From Erythrobacter sp. (GTDB lineage Bacteria; Pseudomonadota; Alphaproteobacteria; Sphingomonadales; Sphingomonadaceae), in NCBI GenBank assembly GCA_030148605.1, contig JASBTD010000015.1, positions 33,617 through 97,616 on the forward strand: a stretch of DNA of 64,000 bases, given 5' to 3'. Below the pieces are notes generated by a model. The model did no database searches. It had not been told where the DNA came from and saw only the letters and a list, made by a program, of their open reading frames with translations. Position 1 is the stretch's first letter, and each line of letters begins with the position of its first letter. Below are positions 55,063-63,040 of this stretch, one piece after another. The position numbers and the translations under genes are program-made.

Positions 55063-55563
55063 GTGCCGCCTGACATAGCCGATTGCCGGTGCGACGACGA
55101 CCCGCCGCTGACCCATGTCACGCTCGTCTGGCAGCAAGGCGTTCGTGAAGATTGGCTCCGTTTTGGCAAGCCGGTTTCGGAGCGGATTGTCGATCGCACA
55201 ACCCGCATCGAAAGCTATGTGCCCGGCCAGCTATTTGCCTTCGTGCGCTGGGCCTCGAACGATTATGGCACGGTCCTTTCGTCGCTCGACATTGTGCGGG
55301 CAGTCGGCAGGCACGAAGCCTACACAACGCTTCCGCAGATTGATCCGGGCGGAGACATCCTGCTCTCGGTGCGAGGCTGGCCGAAGGTGCGAAACGTCTT
55401 CGCGCTGATCGATGCTGTCGAAGAGGCGGCTATCGACCCTTGCGATGTCGCGCCCGACCACTGGCGGCACATGCACAACAGGCTCGCAGCCGGAATGCAG
55501 CCCCGCGCCTATGCGCCCGATCGTCACCGCGTCTGGATGCGCCGCCGAAAGCTAAGCTCATGA
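55063..55563 (+). CDS. DUF2840 domain-containing protein
   Basis: About 166 residues. Family pattern: THVTLVWQQGVREDWLRFGKPVSERIVDRTTRIESYVPGQLFAFVRWASNDYGTVLS, then DPCDVAPDHWRHMHNRLAAGMQPRAY. GTG at 55063 is preferred because it gives the usual family length; the same frame is open back to ATG 54880, but that would place the iteron-like repeats inside the gene. Function in the element is unknown. Overlaps the next gene by ATGA. Confidence 0.8.
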   Translation: MPPDIADCRCDDDPPLTHVTLVWQQGVREDWLRFGKPVSERIVDRTTRIESYVPGQLFAFVRWASNDYGTVLSSLDIVRAVGRHEAYTTLPQIDPGGDILLSVRGWPKVRNVFALIDAVEEAAIDPCDVAPDHWRHMHNRLAAGMQPRAYAPDRHRVWMRRRKLSS

Positions 55564-56141
55564 AGCGCCGCACGGTGATCCTGGCCGGCACGGTTGCCGC
55601 AGCGGCCTTGCTCAGTGCCGCACTACCGCTGTCGCGCGTGCTGGTCTGGAATGCGAGCGCCAGCGTGTCCACCGGCCTCTATCTCATTCGCGGCCGATCA
55701 AGCCTGCATGTCGCAGAGCGCGTAGTGATCGAGCCACCACCAAGGCTGCGCGCCTATCTCGCCACGCGCGGTTATCTCCCCACAGGTGTTCCGCTCCTGA
55801 AGGAAATCGCGGCGCTGCAGGGCGACACTGTTTGCCGCACCGGCCTGGTCATCACGATCAACGGGCAGATCGCCGGACTTGCACGAAGCGAGGATAGTCA
55901 GGGCCGCCCCCTGCCTGTCTGGCATGGCTGCCGCACCATCGACCGTCGCGAGATATTCGTGATGAACCTGCGCGCACCTGACAGTTTCGACGGGCGCTAT
56001 TTCGGCGCGATCGCACACGATTCCGTCATCGGCCGGGCCAGCCCCGTCTGGACCGACGAAGCCGGTGACGGCGAGCACATCTGGTTCGCTCGTCCGACAA
56101 TCACTTCACCAACCATCGACAAGCAAGGAGACAGTCCATGA
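55560..56141 (+). CDS. traF: S26 family signal peptidase, TraF type
   Basis: 193 residues with an N-terminal membrane segment (residues 7-28). Catalytic Ser is in SASVSTGLYLI and the Lys in LLKEIAALQGD. TraF peptidases process the pilin of the transfer apparatus. Part of a tight row of overlapping genes (ATGA on both sides). Confidence 0.87.
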   Translation: MKRRTVILAGTVAAAALLSAALPLSRVLVWNASASVSTGLYLIRGRSSLHVAERVVIEPPPRLRAYLATRGYLPTGVPLLKEIAALQGDTVCRTGLVITINGQIAGLARSEDSQGRPLPVWHGCRTIDRREIFVMNLRAPDSFDGRYFGAIAHDSVIGRASPVWTDEAGDGEHIWFARPTITSPTIDKQGDSP

Positions 56142-56470
56142 CCTGCATTGGCACATTTGCCGCAACGCGAGAGGGTTTCGAGGGGCGATTGCAAACGCTC
56201 ACCATCGATGTGTCGCTCGCCATCGTCCCAGCCGAAGCAAGCGAAGCCGAGAACGCCCCGGACTACCGGATCATGGCGGGCGAAGGCGAGAGTGCCTACG
56301 AAGTCGGTGCGGGCTGGAAGCGGGTTGGCGACAAGGCCGGAGCCTATGTCGCCGTCCTGATCGACGATCCGGCATTCATCCAGCCCCTGCGCGCGAACCT
56401 CTTCCAGTCCGATCCGCGCACGCATGTGTTGATGTGGTCACGCGTGGTGCGACGCGAAACGAAGGACTAG
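56138..56470 (+). CDS. DUF736 family protein (second copy)
   Basis: 110 residues, the same fold as the first DUF736 protein (51555-51878) but more diverged: IGTFAATREGFEGRLQTLTIDVSLAIV, then EVGAGWKRVGDKAGAYVAVLIDDPAFIQPLRANLF. Overlaps the TraF gene by ATGA. Two DUF736 genes in one element suggest different partners or roles. Confidence 0.85.
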   Translation: MTCIGTFAATREGFEGRLQTLTIDVSLAIVPAEASEAENAPDYRIMAGEGESAYEVGAGWKRVGDKAGAYVAVLIDDPAFIQPLRANLFQSDPRTHVLMWSRVVRRETKD

Positions 56471-56474
56471 GCTT

Positions 56475-57155
56475 GTGCGCGTCCAGATTCTCGCTTTGTC
56501 AGCCTGTGCGGTGCAAGCGCTTGTCTGCCCGGTGCAGGCTCACGCCCAATCATATGCGAATGAGCAGCCAGCCGACGGGATCGACATCGCGGCGCATGTG
56601 CGCGAAGCCTCGCAGCGTTTCGGCATCCCGGAACACTGGATATATGCCGTGATCCGCATCGAAAGTGCAGGCCGTATCCGTGCAGTGTCCTCGGCGGGTG
56701 CGATGGGATTGATGCAGTTGATGCCGGGAACCTGGGCGCGCCAGCGCGCCCGGTTCAGTCTCGGCAGCGATCCTTTCGATCCACGCGATAACATCCTGGC
56801 CGGCACATCCTACCTGCGCGAAATGTATGATCGCTATGGCGCACAAGGCTTCCTGGCTGCCTATAATGCCGGGCCTGGCCGCTATGAGGACTGGCTCGCC
56901 GGACGCCGGTTACTGCCGCTCGAAACCCGCCGCTATGTCGCGAAGATTGCACCGTGGCTGCAACAGGAGCGCATCTTTGCTGCATCGACCTTGCAGCCAT
57001 CGGGCGCGCCCGCCCTCGCTGCCCAGCCAATGTCAGCTATATCGCCGATGACGATCGAAGCAGGCGAACGGGGCACGATCGAGAACCAGTTTGTGCGTTC
57101 TGATCAGCTCGCGCACGATCTCTTCGTGCCCGTCTCGACGGTCAGCGACCAGTGA
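56475..57155 (+). CDS. lytic transglycosylase
   Basis: 226 residues with a signal peptide (residues 1-24). The SLT domain is clear: WIYAVIRIESAGRIRAVSSAGAMGLMQLMPGTW (catalytic Glu in RIES), then AGTSYLREMYDRYGAQGFLAAYNAGPGRY. It would cut peptidoglycan locally so the transfer channel can cross the wall. GTG start. Confidence 0.9.
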   Translation: MRVQILALSACAVQALVCPVQAHAQSYANEQPADGIDIAAHVREASQRFGIPEHWIYAVIRIESAGRIRAVSSAGAMGLMQLMPGTWARQRARFSLGSDPFDPRDNILAGTSYLREMYDRYGAQGFLAAYNAGPGRYEDWLAGRRLLPLETRRYVAKIAPWLQQERIFAASTLQPSGAPALAAQPMSAISPMTIEAGERGTIENQFVRSDQLAHDLFVPVSTVSDQ

Positions 57156-57395
57156 TCGTTATCATCGTTTCATCGCGCCCTGCTTCGTCCGATGGCGAAG
57201 CAGGGCGAAGGTCAGGTGGAAGGATGGGAAAGGGGAAGGAGGGATGGCGAGATAAAAGCACCGCCGTCGGTCGGGGTGCAGGTGGTTGGTTTTGCTCGAC
57301 AATATACGCCGTCTTGTTATATGCCCTGCCGTCGCTTCGTCTGAATTGCCGAGTGTTTTCAACGGCAGATGCGCCGTCGCACGGTTCCAACGCCC

Positions 57396-59159
57396 ATGGC
57401 TGATGATGATTTCGACATCAGGCCGGGCCGCTCGCGTGACAGCGGCGCGCACTCCTACCGCAAAGCCAACACGCTGGTTGGCCGGGTGCTCCAGGTCTCG
57501 CGCCGGGCGGGCCACACACCGCTTGGTCGACGCAAGTCCGGGCGCGGCACTGGTCATCTTGGACGCGGCAGGCGGGCCGCGCTTCAGCAGCGTCGAAGTA
57601 CCTTCCAGCGGCGCGTTGTCATCAAGGCCCGTGTCGTCCGCCATAAGCCTGTCCTGAGCTCCGTCGAAGGAGGCGCGCGGTTTCGTTCGGCTCCGCTTGC
57701 CCGCCATATCACCTATCTCGAACGCGACGGTGTCACCCGCGATGGATCGGACGGCCAGATGTTCGATGCAGGCTCCGATCAGGCTGATGGCGATGCCTTT
57801 GCCTTGCGGTGTGAGGATGACCGGCACCATTTCCGTTTCATCGTCTCACCCGAAGACGCGAATGAGATGGCGGACCTGCGTGCCTTTACCCGCGAGATGA
57901 TGGAGGACATGGCCAACGACTTGGACACAAGACTCGACTGGGTCGCGGTCGATCACTGGAACACCGACAATCCCCATATTCATGTGCTGGTCCGGGGCGT
58001 AGCAAGCGACGGCAAGGACTTGGTGATCGACCGGACCTATATCAGCGAAGGCCTGCGTGCCCGCGCCGAGGAGCGCGTTACGCTCGAACTCGGCCCGCGC
58101 AGTGAGCGCGATATCCAGAATGCCTTAGGCCGTGAAGTCGATGCCGAACGCTGGACCTCGCTTGATCGCAGCTTGCAGCGGCAGCGCGATGATCTGGGTG
58201 TTGTCGGTCTGCGGCCCGAAGCATCGGGACCGCGTAAGGATCGCAGTCTGCTGATCGGCCGGGCACAAGTGCTCGAACGGATGGGGCTGGCAGAGCGCGT
58301 CGGGCCTGCGAGTTGGACATTGGCGCCTGACCTTGAGCCCACGCTTCGCGCATTGGGAGATCGCGGCGATATCATCAAGACCATGCACCGGGCGATGGCC
58401 GGACAGGGACTGACTATCGACCCTGAGCGCTTTGCCTTGCAGGGTCGCACCGATGGTGAGGGGGTCATTGGCAGGCTCGTCGAGCGAGGGTTGCACGACG
58501 AACTGACAGGCGAGGCCTATGCGATCATCGACGCCGCGGATGGCCGCACCCACTATCTGCGTTTTCCCGACATTGAGCGGACCAGCGATGCCGCGCCGGG
58601 CGCGATCGTCGAGAGCAGCAGCTGGACCGATCGAAAGGGACGTCAGCAGGTAAGCCTGCTGGTTCGATCTGATCTATCCGTCGAAGCCCAGATCCATGCG
58701 CGTGGGGCAACATGGCTTGATCGCCAGCTAGTGTCGCCACGACCAGAGAGCTTGTCCGGCAGGTTCGGGTCAGAGGTGCGCGATGCATTGGAAAATCGGT
58801 CCGAGGTCTTGATCGAGGAAGGTCTCGCCAAACGGCAGGGACAACGCATCGTGTTCGCCCGCAATCTGCTCGATACTTTGCGGGATCGGGAACTGGCGGA
58901 CACCAGCGAGGCGTTCGCATCGCGCCATGGCGGGGTGGTGCAACCGGCAAGTCAGGGGGATCACGTTGCAGGCATCTATCGGGAGCGTGTCACACTCGCT
59001 TCGGGCCGGTTTGCGATGATCGACAATGGCATGGGCTTCCAGCTCGTCCCCTGGCGTCAGGACCTTGAGCGGCATCTTGGGCAAGCCGTTTCTGGCAGAA
59101 TCAACCAGCGCGGAGGTGTCGACTGGAGCTTTGCCCGGTCGCGCGGACCGGCAATCTGA
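57396..59159 (+). CDS. relaxase with DUF3363 domain
   Basis: 587 residues. The relaxase nicks the transfer origin and leads DNA into the recipient. The metal-binding HxH is visible in DHWNTDNPHIHVLVRG, after a helical region (DLRAFTREMMEDMANDLD). The C-terminal half is the DUF3363 domain. The start at 57396 fits the family; an upstream start at 57369 is possible. Near residue 85 a short insertion derived from a sphingomonad repeat element breaks the conserved RHKGARFR stretch in frame. The 240 bases before the gene are a plausible place for the transfer origin. Confidence 0.88.
   Translation: MADDDFDIRPGRSRDSGAHSYRKANTLVGRVLQVSRRAGHTPLGRRKSGRGTGHLGRGRRAALQQRRSTFQRRVVIKARVVRHKPVLSSVEGGARFRSAPLARHITYLERDGVTRDGSDGQMFDAGSDQADGDAFALRCEDDRHHFRFIVSPEDANEMADLRAFTREMMEDMANDLDTRLDWVAVDHWNTDNPHIHVLVRGVASDGKDLVIDRTYISEGLRARAEERVTLELGPRSERDIQNALGREVDAERWTSLDRSLQRQRDDLGVVGLRPEASGPRKDRSLLIGRAQVLERMGLAERVGPASWTLAPDLEPTLRALGDRGDIIKTMHRAMAGQGLTIDPERFALQGRTDGEGVIGRLVERGLHDELTGEAYAIIDAADGRTHYLRFPDIERTSDAAPGAIVESSSWTDRKGRQQVSLLVRSDLSVEAQIHARGATWLDRQLVSPRPESLSGRFGSEVRDALENRSEVLIEEGLAKRQGQRIVFARNLLDTLRDRELADTSEAFASRHGGVVQPASQGDHVAGIYRERVTLASGRFAMIDNGMGFQLVPWRQDLERHLGQAVSGRINQRGGVDWSFARSRGPAI
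57646..57671. repeat. sphingomonad repeat element inside the relaxase gene
   Basis: Within the relaxase frame, 57646-57671 contains CCTGTCCTGAGC followed by TCCGTCGAAGGA, which matches the short palindromic repeat scattered through sphingomonad intergenic DNA. Here it adds about 8-9 codons (PVLSSVEG) in frame. Confidence 0.55.
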
Positions 59160-59182
59160 GAGGCACAACTATGAGCCACATC

Positions 59183-59227
59183 TTGACAAACACACCACAA
59201 GATGCTTATAAACGCATCAGGAGATGC
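59183..59227 (+). promoter_or_regulatory. near-consensus promoter and operator of the toxin-antitoxin pair
   Basis: TTGACA (59183-59188), 17-base spacer, TTATAA (59206-59211). GATGC (59201-59205), GCATC (59214-59218) and GATGC (59223-59227) are alternating inverted sites that overlap the -10. This fits autorepression by the antitoxin. It also shows that translation begins at 59231, not at the earlier ATG 59171 that precedes the promoter. Confidence 0.7.
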
Positions 59228-59230
59228 GAT

Positions 59231-59662
59231 ATGGCAAGTGCAGCTTTCGAGCATATTGAAGCCCCGCGTGGACTTCAGACCTTTGCGGGCGACGATGATC
59301 GCCGCCGCCTGACGGGTGCTGCGGTGAAGGCCGTGTTGCGGCTTGTGGATGCCTGGGGCGGCAGCAATGCCGAAGGGGCGGCGCTGCTCGGCGTTTCCGA
59401 AAGCACCTGGGACCGGATGAAGGCCGGAACTTGGGAAGGCACGCTTAGCCAGGACCAGCTGACCCGTGCTTCGGCGCTGATCGGCCTGTTCAAGGGGCTG
59501 CATCTGCTATTCGCCGACGACATGGCTGATCGTTGGCCGAAGCTTGCAAACAGGGCTCCGGTCTTCGACCGGCTGTCGCCCGTGCAGGCGATGATCACGG
59601 GCGGCATCCCGCGCATGTTAGAGGCCCGGCAATATATCGACGCGCTTCGTGGCGGGCTCTGA
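59231..59662 (+). CDS. Xre/MbcA/ParS antitoxin (DUF2384)
   Basis: 143 residues. The N-terminal half is a diverged HTH, the C-terminal half the toxin-binding domain with VKAVLRLVDAWGGSNAEGAALLGVSESTWDRMKAGTWEGTLSQDQLTRASALIGLFKGLHLLF. It neutralises the RES toxin encoded next and probably represses its own promoter. AGGAG lies just upstream of ATG 59231. Its stop overlaps the toxin start. Confidence 0.88.
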   Translation: MASAAFEHIEAPRGLQTFAGDDDRRRLTGAAVKAVLRLVDAWGGSNAEGAALLGVSESTWDRMKAGTWEGTLSQDQLTRASALIGLFKGLHLLFADDMADRWPKLANRAPVFDRLSPVQAMITGGIPRMLEARQYIDALRGGL

Positions 59663-60350
59663 CGCTCAGGCAGACCTGCCTTTGGTTCGTGAAGCTTTTG
59701 ACCGGACCATCAGGCTCGTCTCCAGCGCGCGCTTGCGCGAGGCGGTGATGGCGCCGCTTGCCGACGGTGAGGATGATCTGGCGCTCCTCGCTGAAATCGA
59801 GGGTGCGACCAGCGGAAGGCTGATCGCCGAGGAGCGAGGCCTTGGCGGACTGACGGCCGACGAACTAGTGCACGGCGTACCGCATGCGCGCTTCATCAAT
59901 GCCAGCTTCGCCTATGCCAAGCCGCGTGAACCCAACCGCTTCAATCCGGCTGAACGCGGCGCATGGTATGCCGCGCTTGCCGTTGAAACCTGTATTGCCG
60001 AGGTCGGTCATCACCTGACGAGGGCGCTGGCCGATGCGGGCGATTTCAACGCTGTCGTCGAATATGGCGAAATGATTGCCAGCATGTCAGGCGTCTTCAT
60101 CGATCTGCGGGGGCAGCCCGATCATCCCAGCCTCGATCCCGATGCTGCCAAAGGCTATCCGGCAGGCAATGCTCTGGCGGCCCAGGCGCGCGGCGAAGGG
60201 CACAACGGGATCATCTACCCCTCGGTTCGTCACCCCGGCGGAATCTGCATCGCCGCGCTCTGGCCCAATGTTGTCCAGTCGGTGGTGCAAGGCGCGATGT
60301 ATCGGCTGACATGGTCTGGCAAGCCCGAGTTTGCGTGGGAAGCTATCTAG
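59649..60350 (+). CDS. RES domain toxin
   Basis: 233 residues. The RES fold attacks NAD+ in known members. Visible: RFNPAERGAWYAALAVETCIAEV (Arg and Glu of the active site region), and the serine in IIYPSVRHPGGICIA. The N-terminal part before residue 80 is longer than minimal RES toxins. GTG start overlapping the antitoxin gene by 14 bases. The pair sits between the relaxase and the coupling ATPase and may keep the element in the population. Confidence 0.87.
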   Translation: MAGSDAQADLPLVREAFDRTIRLVSSARLREAVMAPLADGEDDLALLAEIEGATSGRLIAEERGLGGLTADELVHGVPHARFINASFAYAKPREPNRFNPAERGAWYAALAVETCIAEVGHHLTRALADAGDFNAVVEYGEMIASMSGVFIDLRGQPDHPSLDPDAAKGYPAGNALAAQARGEGHNGIIYPSVRHPGGICIAALWPNVVQSVVQGAMYRLTWSGKPEFAWEAI

Positions 60351-60447
60351 CCGCGCATTGCTTTGGCTACGCCATAATGCGCTGGCAGCCTGCAAGACTT
60401 GAATTGCATCACTGAGCTTGCCCTCTTGCCTCCCGAAAGGAGGCAGC

Positions 60448-62439
60448 ATGTCAGCGACCAAGATCTTGTGGGGGCAGATTCTGGCAGTCTTTGCCTTGAC
60501 CCTTGCTGGCATCTGGGCGGGTACGCAATGGACCGCAGCAGCACTCGGCTATCAGCCTCAGCTTGGTGCAGCGTGGTTCTCCGCCTTCGGTCATCCGGTC
60601 TACCCACCTTATGCCATTTTCTGGTGGTGGTTCAGCTACGAGGCCTACGCCCCGCGCATCTTCGAGACCGGTGGAATGATTGCAGCCTCCGGCGGACTTG
60701 CCTCGGTGGTCGTGGCGATTGCCATGTCAGTCTGGCGCGCCCGCGAAATCAAAAACAGCGCGACCTATGGCTCGGCGCGCTGGGCGACGCGATCCGAGAT
60801 CGCTAAGGCGGGGCTACTTGCGGGCAAAGGCGTAGTGATCGGCCAGCACGCCAATCTCTATCTGCGTCACAATGGCCCGGAACATGTGCTGTGCTTCGCA
60901 CCGACCCGCAGCGGCAAGGGTGTGGGGCTGGTCATTCCTACCCTGCTGACCTGGCCGCACTCGGCGATCGTGCACGATATCAAGGGTGAGAACTGGGACC
61001 TCACTGCCGGATTCCGTTCCACTTTCAGCCGGGTCCTGCTGTTCGATCCGACCAACGAAGCCTCGGCAGCCTATAATCCGCTGATGGAAGTGCGACGCGG
61101 CATAAATGAGGTCCGTGATGTCCAGAATATCGCCGATGTCCTGGTTGACCCCGAAGGCTCGCTCGAACGGCGCAATCATTGGGAAAAGACCAGCCATGCG
61201 CTGCTGGTCGGGGCGATCCTGCATGTCCTCTATGCTGAGCAGGACAAGACACTGGCCGGCGTGGCTGCCTTCCTGTCAGACCCCAAACGCTCGATCGAAG
61301 CGACGCTCGCCGCCATGATGATGACACCGCATCTGGGTGGCAAGGGCGTCCATCCCGTCGTAGCCAGCGCGGCACGCGAGTTGCTCAACAAATCCGAGAA
61401 TGAGCGTTCGGGCGTGCTGTCGACCGCCATGTCCTTTCTGGGGCTCTACCGTGATCCGGTAATCGCGAAGGTGACACAGCAATGCGACTGGCGCATAGCC
61501 GATCTGGTTGATCCCGCGCGCCCGGTCACGCTCTACCTGGTCGTCCCGCCATCCGACATCAGCCGGACCAAGCCGCTGATCCGCCTGATCCTCAATCAGT
61601 TGGGACGGCGTCTGACGGAGGACCTGTCCGAAGGCACCCAAAGGCAGCGGCTGCTCCTGATGCTTGATGAGTTCCCGGCGCTGGGGCGACTAGACTTCTT
61701 CGAGAGCGCTCTGGCCTTCATGGCCGGCTATGGCATCAAGTCCTTTTTGATCGCACAATCCCTCAACCAGATCGAGAAGGCCTACGGTCAGAACAACGCG
61801 ATCCTCGACAACTGCCATGTCCGGGTCTGCTTTGCGACCAATGATGAGCGGACGGCCAAGCGTGTTTCGGAATCGCTTGGCACCGCCACCGAAATGCGGG
61901 CGATGAAGAACTATGCCGGGCACCGGCTGTCGCCTTGGCTCGGCCACCTGATGGTCTCGCGTTCGGAAACCGCCCGCGCCCTGCTGACCCAAGGCGAGAT
62001 CATGCAATTGCCTGACACTGACGAGATCGTGATGCTGGCAGGTGCTCATCCTATCCGGGCGAAGAAGGCCCGATACTATGCTGATCCGCGGCTCAAGAAG
62101 CGGATCGAAGCGCCACCGGTACCGCAAAGTTCAAACGACAAGGCCAGTGCTGGCGACTGGGACGGCATGCTCGCCAAGCCACCTCCACGATTAGAAAAGT
62201 CCACCGTGGGGGCAGAGTGGGATGCTACCGCCACCGCAGTCGAAGGTGGCATTCGTCGTGAACCTGCACTGCCAGAGCACGAAGACATTGCTTTGGCACC
62301 TGTGCCCGCGCGCAATGAGTTTGAGTTCGACGACAGGCCAGATGACAGTCAGGCCAACAACAATCAGCGATTAGCTGAGCGGATGCGGGCCAACGCCCGG
62401 CGCGCTGCGCTCGATCCGAATGACGGGATCGAGCTGTGA
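60448..62439 (+). CDS. traG: TraG/VirD4 type IV coupling ATPase
   Basis: 663 residues. Two N-terminal membrane segments (residues 7-25 and about 45-90), then Walker A APTRSGKGVGLV and Walker B LLMLDEFPALGRL. It connects the relaxase-DNA complex to the transfer channel. AAAGGAGG lies 4 bases before the ATG: a strong ribosome site. Overlaps the next gene by GTGA. Confidence 0.93.
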   Translation: MSATKILWGQILAVFALTLAGIWAGTQWTAAALGYQPQLGAAWFSAFGHPVYPPYAIFWWWFSYEAYAPRIFETGGMIAASGGLASVVVAIAMSVWRAREIKNSATYGSARWATRSEIAKAGLLAGKGVVIGQHANLYLRHNGPEHVLCFAPTRSGKGVGLVIPTLLTWPHSAIVHDIKGENWDLTAGFRSTFSRVLLFDPTNEASAAYNPLMEVRRGINEVRDVQNIADVLVDPEGSLERRNHWEKTSHALLVGAILHVLYAEQDKTLAGVAAFLSDPKRSIEATLAAMMMTPHLGGKGVHPVVASAARELLNKSENERSGVLSTAMSFLGLYRDPVIAKVTQQCDWRIADLVDPARPVTLYLVVPPSDISRTKPLIRLILNQLGRRLTEDLSEGTQRQRLLLMLDEFPALGRLDFFESALAFMAGYGIKSFLIAQSLNQIEKAYGQNNAILDNCHVRVCFATNDERTAKRVSESLGTATEMRAMKNYAGHRLSPWLGHLMVSRSETARALLTQGEIMQLPDTDEIVMLAGAHPIRAKKARYYADPRLKKRIEAPPVPQSSNDKASAGDWDGMLAKPPPRLEKSTVGAEWDATATAVEGGIRREPALPEHEDIALAPVPARNEFEFDDRPDDSQANNNQRLAERMRANARRAALDPNDGIEL

Positions 62440-62849
62440 GCAAAGGCAATCGGGTCAAACACACCTTCCGGTTGCCGCCTGACCTGTCACGTCAGCTTGC
62501 GGACTATGCGGCACGGAAAAGAGTGTCGCAGGCATCGATAGTCGAGGCAGCAATTGCATCATTTCTGTCACCGGATGGCTCTGAACGAATGGAGGCTGCG
62601 TTCAGTCGGCGTCTGGACCGGGTTTCGAGGCAACTCGAGAGGCTCGACTATCATGTCGAGGTTGGGAATGAGGCGGTCGCGCTGTTTGTCCGCTTTTGGC
62701 TTGGAGTGACTTCATCAATGCCAGATGAAGCATCTGCTGCGGCCAAGGTTGTCGGCGAGCAGCGCTTTGAACGCTTCGTCGATGCGCTAGCGCGGCGTGT
62801 TGAGCAGGGGCAAAGGCTCTCGAGCGTCGTCGAAGAAAGGGTCCGCTAA
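62436..62849 (+). CDS. ribbon-helix-helix (CopG-like) protein
   Basis: 137 residues. The N-terminal RHH pattern is KHTFRLPPDLSRQLADYAARKRVSQASIVEAAIASFL, with a helical C-terminal part. CopG-like genes between traG and trbB are typical of this ICE family. It begins with GTG overlapping the TraG stop. In this element the trb genes do not follow it; a cargo gene does. Confidence 0.82.
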   Translation: MSKGNRVKHTFRLPPDLSRQLADYAARKRVSQASIVEAAIASFLSPDGSERMEAAFSRRLDRVSRQLERLDYHVEVGNEAVALFVRFWLGVTSSMPDEASAAAKVVGEQRFERFVDALARRVEQGQRLSSVVEERVR

Positions 62850-62988
62850 GCGCCCTCATTTTGGACATTCAGTCTATCTCGTTACGTCCCCAAAAGCGAC
62901 CGTTGGCAGCCACTGCCTGTGAAGGCGATGGGCGCTTCGAAAGTGCGCTCGGCCTTGAAAGCTATGGGGTAACCCGCTCATAGACCGC

Positions 62989-63034
62989 ACATCTCAGTTT
63001 CACGGTTGACATTTATGAAACTGAGATGTAGATA
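62989..63034 (+). promoter_or_regulatory. promoter wrapped in a 14-bp inverted repeat
   Basis: ACATCTCAGTTTCA (62989-63002) and TGAAACTGAGATGT (63016-63029) are perfect inverse copies. Between them is TTGACA (63006-63011) and after them TAGATA (63029-63034), spaced 17 bases. The -35 lies in the centre of the operator and the right arm fills the spacer, an arrangement for tight repression. The controlling protein is not identified. Confidence 0.75.
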
Positions 63035-63040
63035 CATGGC

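Noticed and set aside
57152..57403. 83-codon plus-strand frame before the relaxase
   Set aside because: Low-complexity basic composition, no ribosome site; the region is more likely promoter or transfer-origin DNA.
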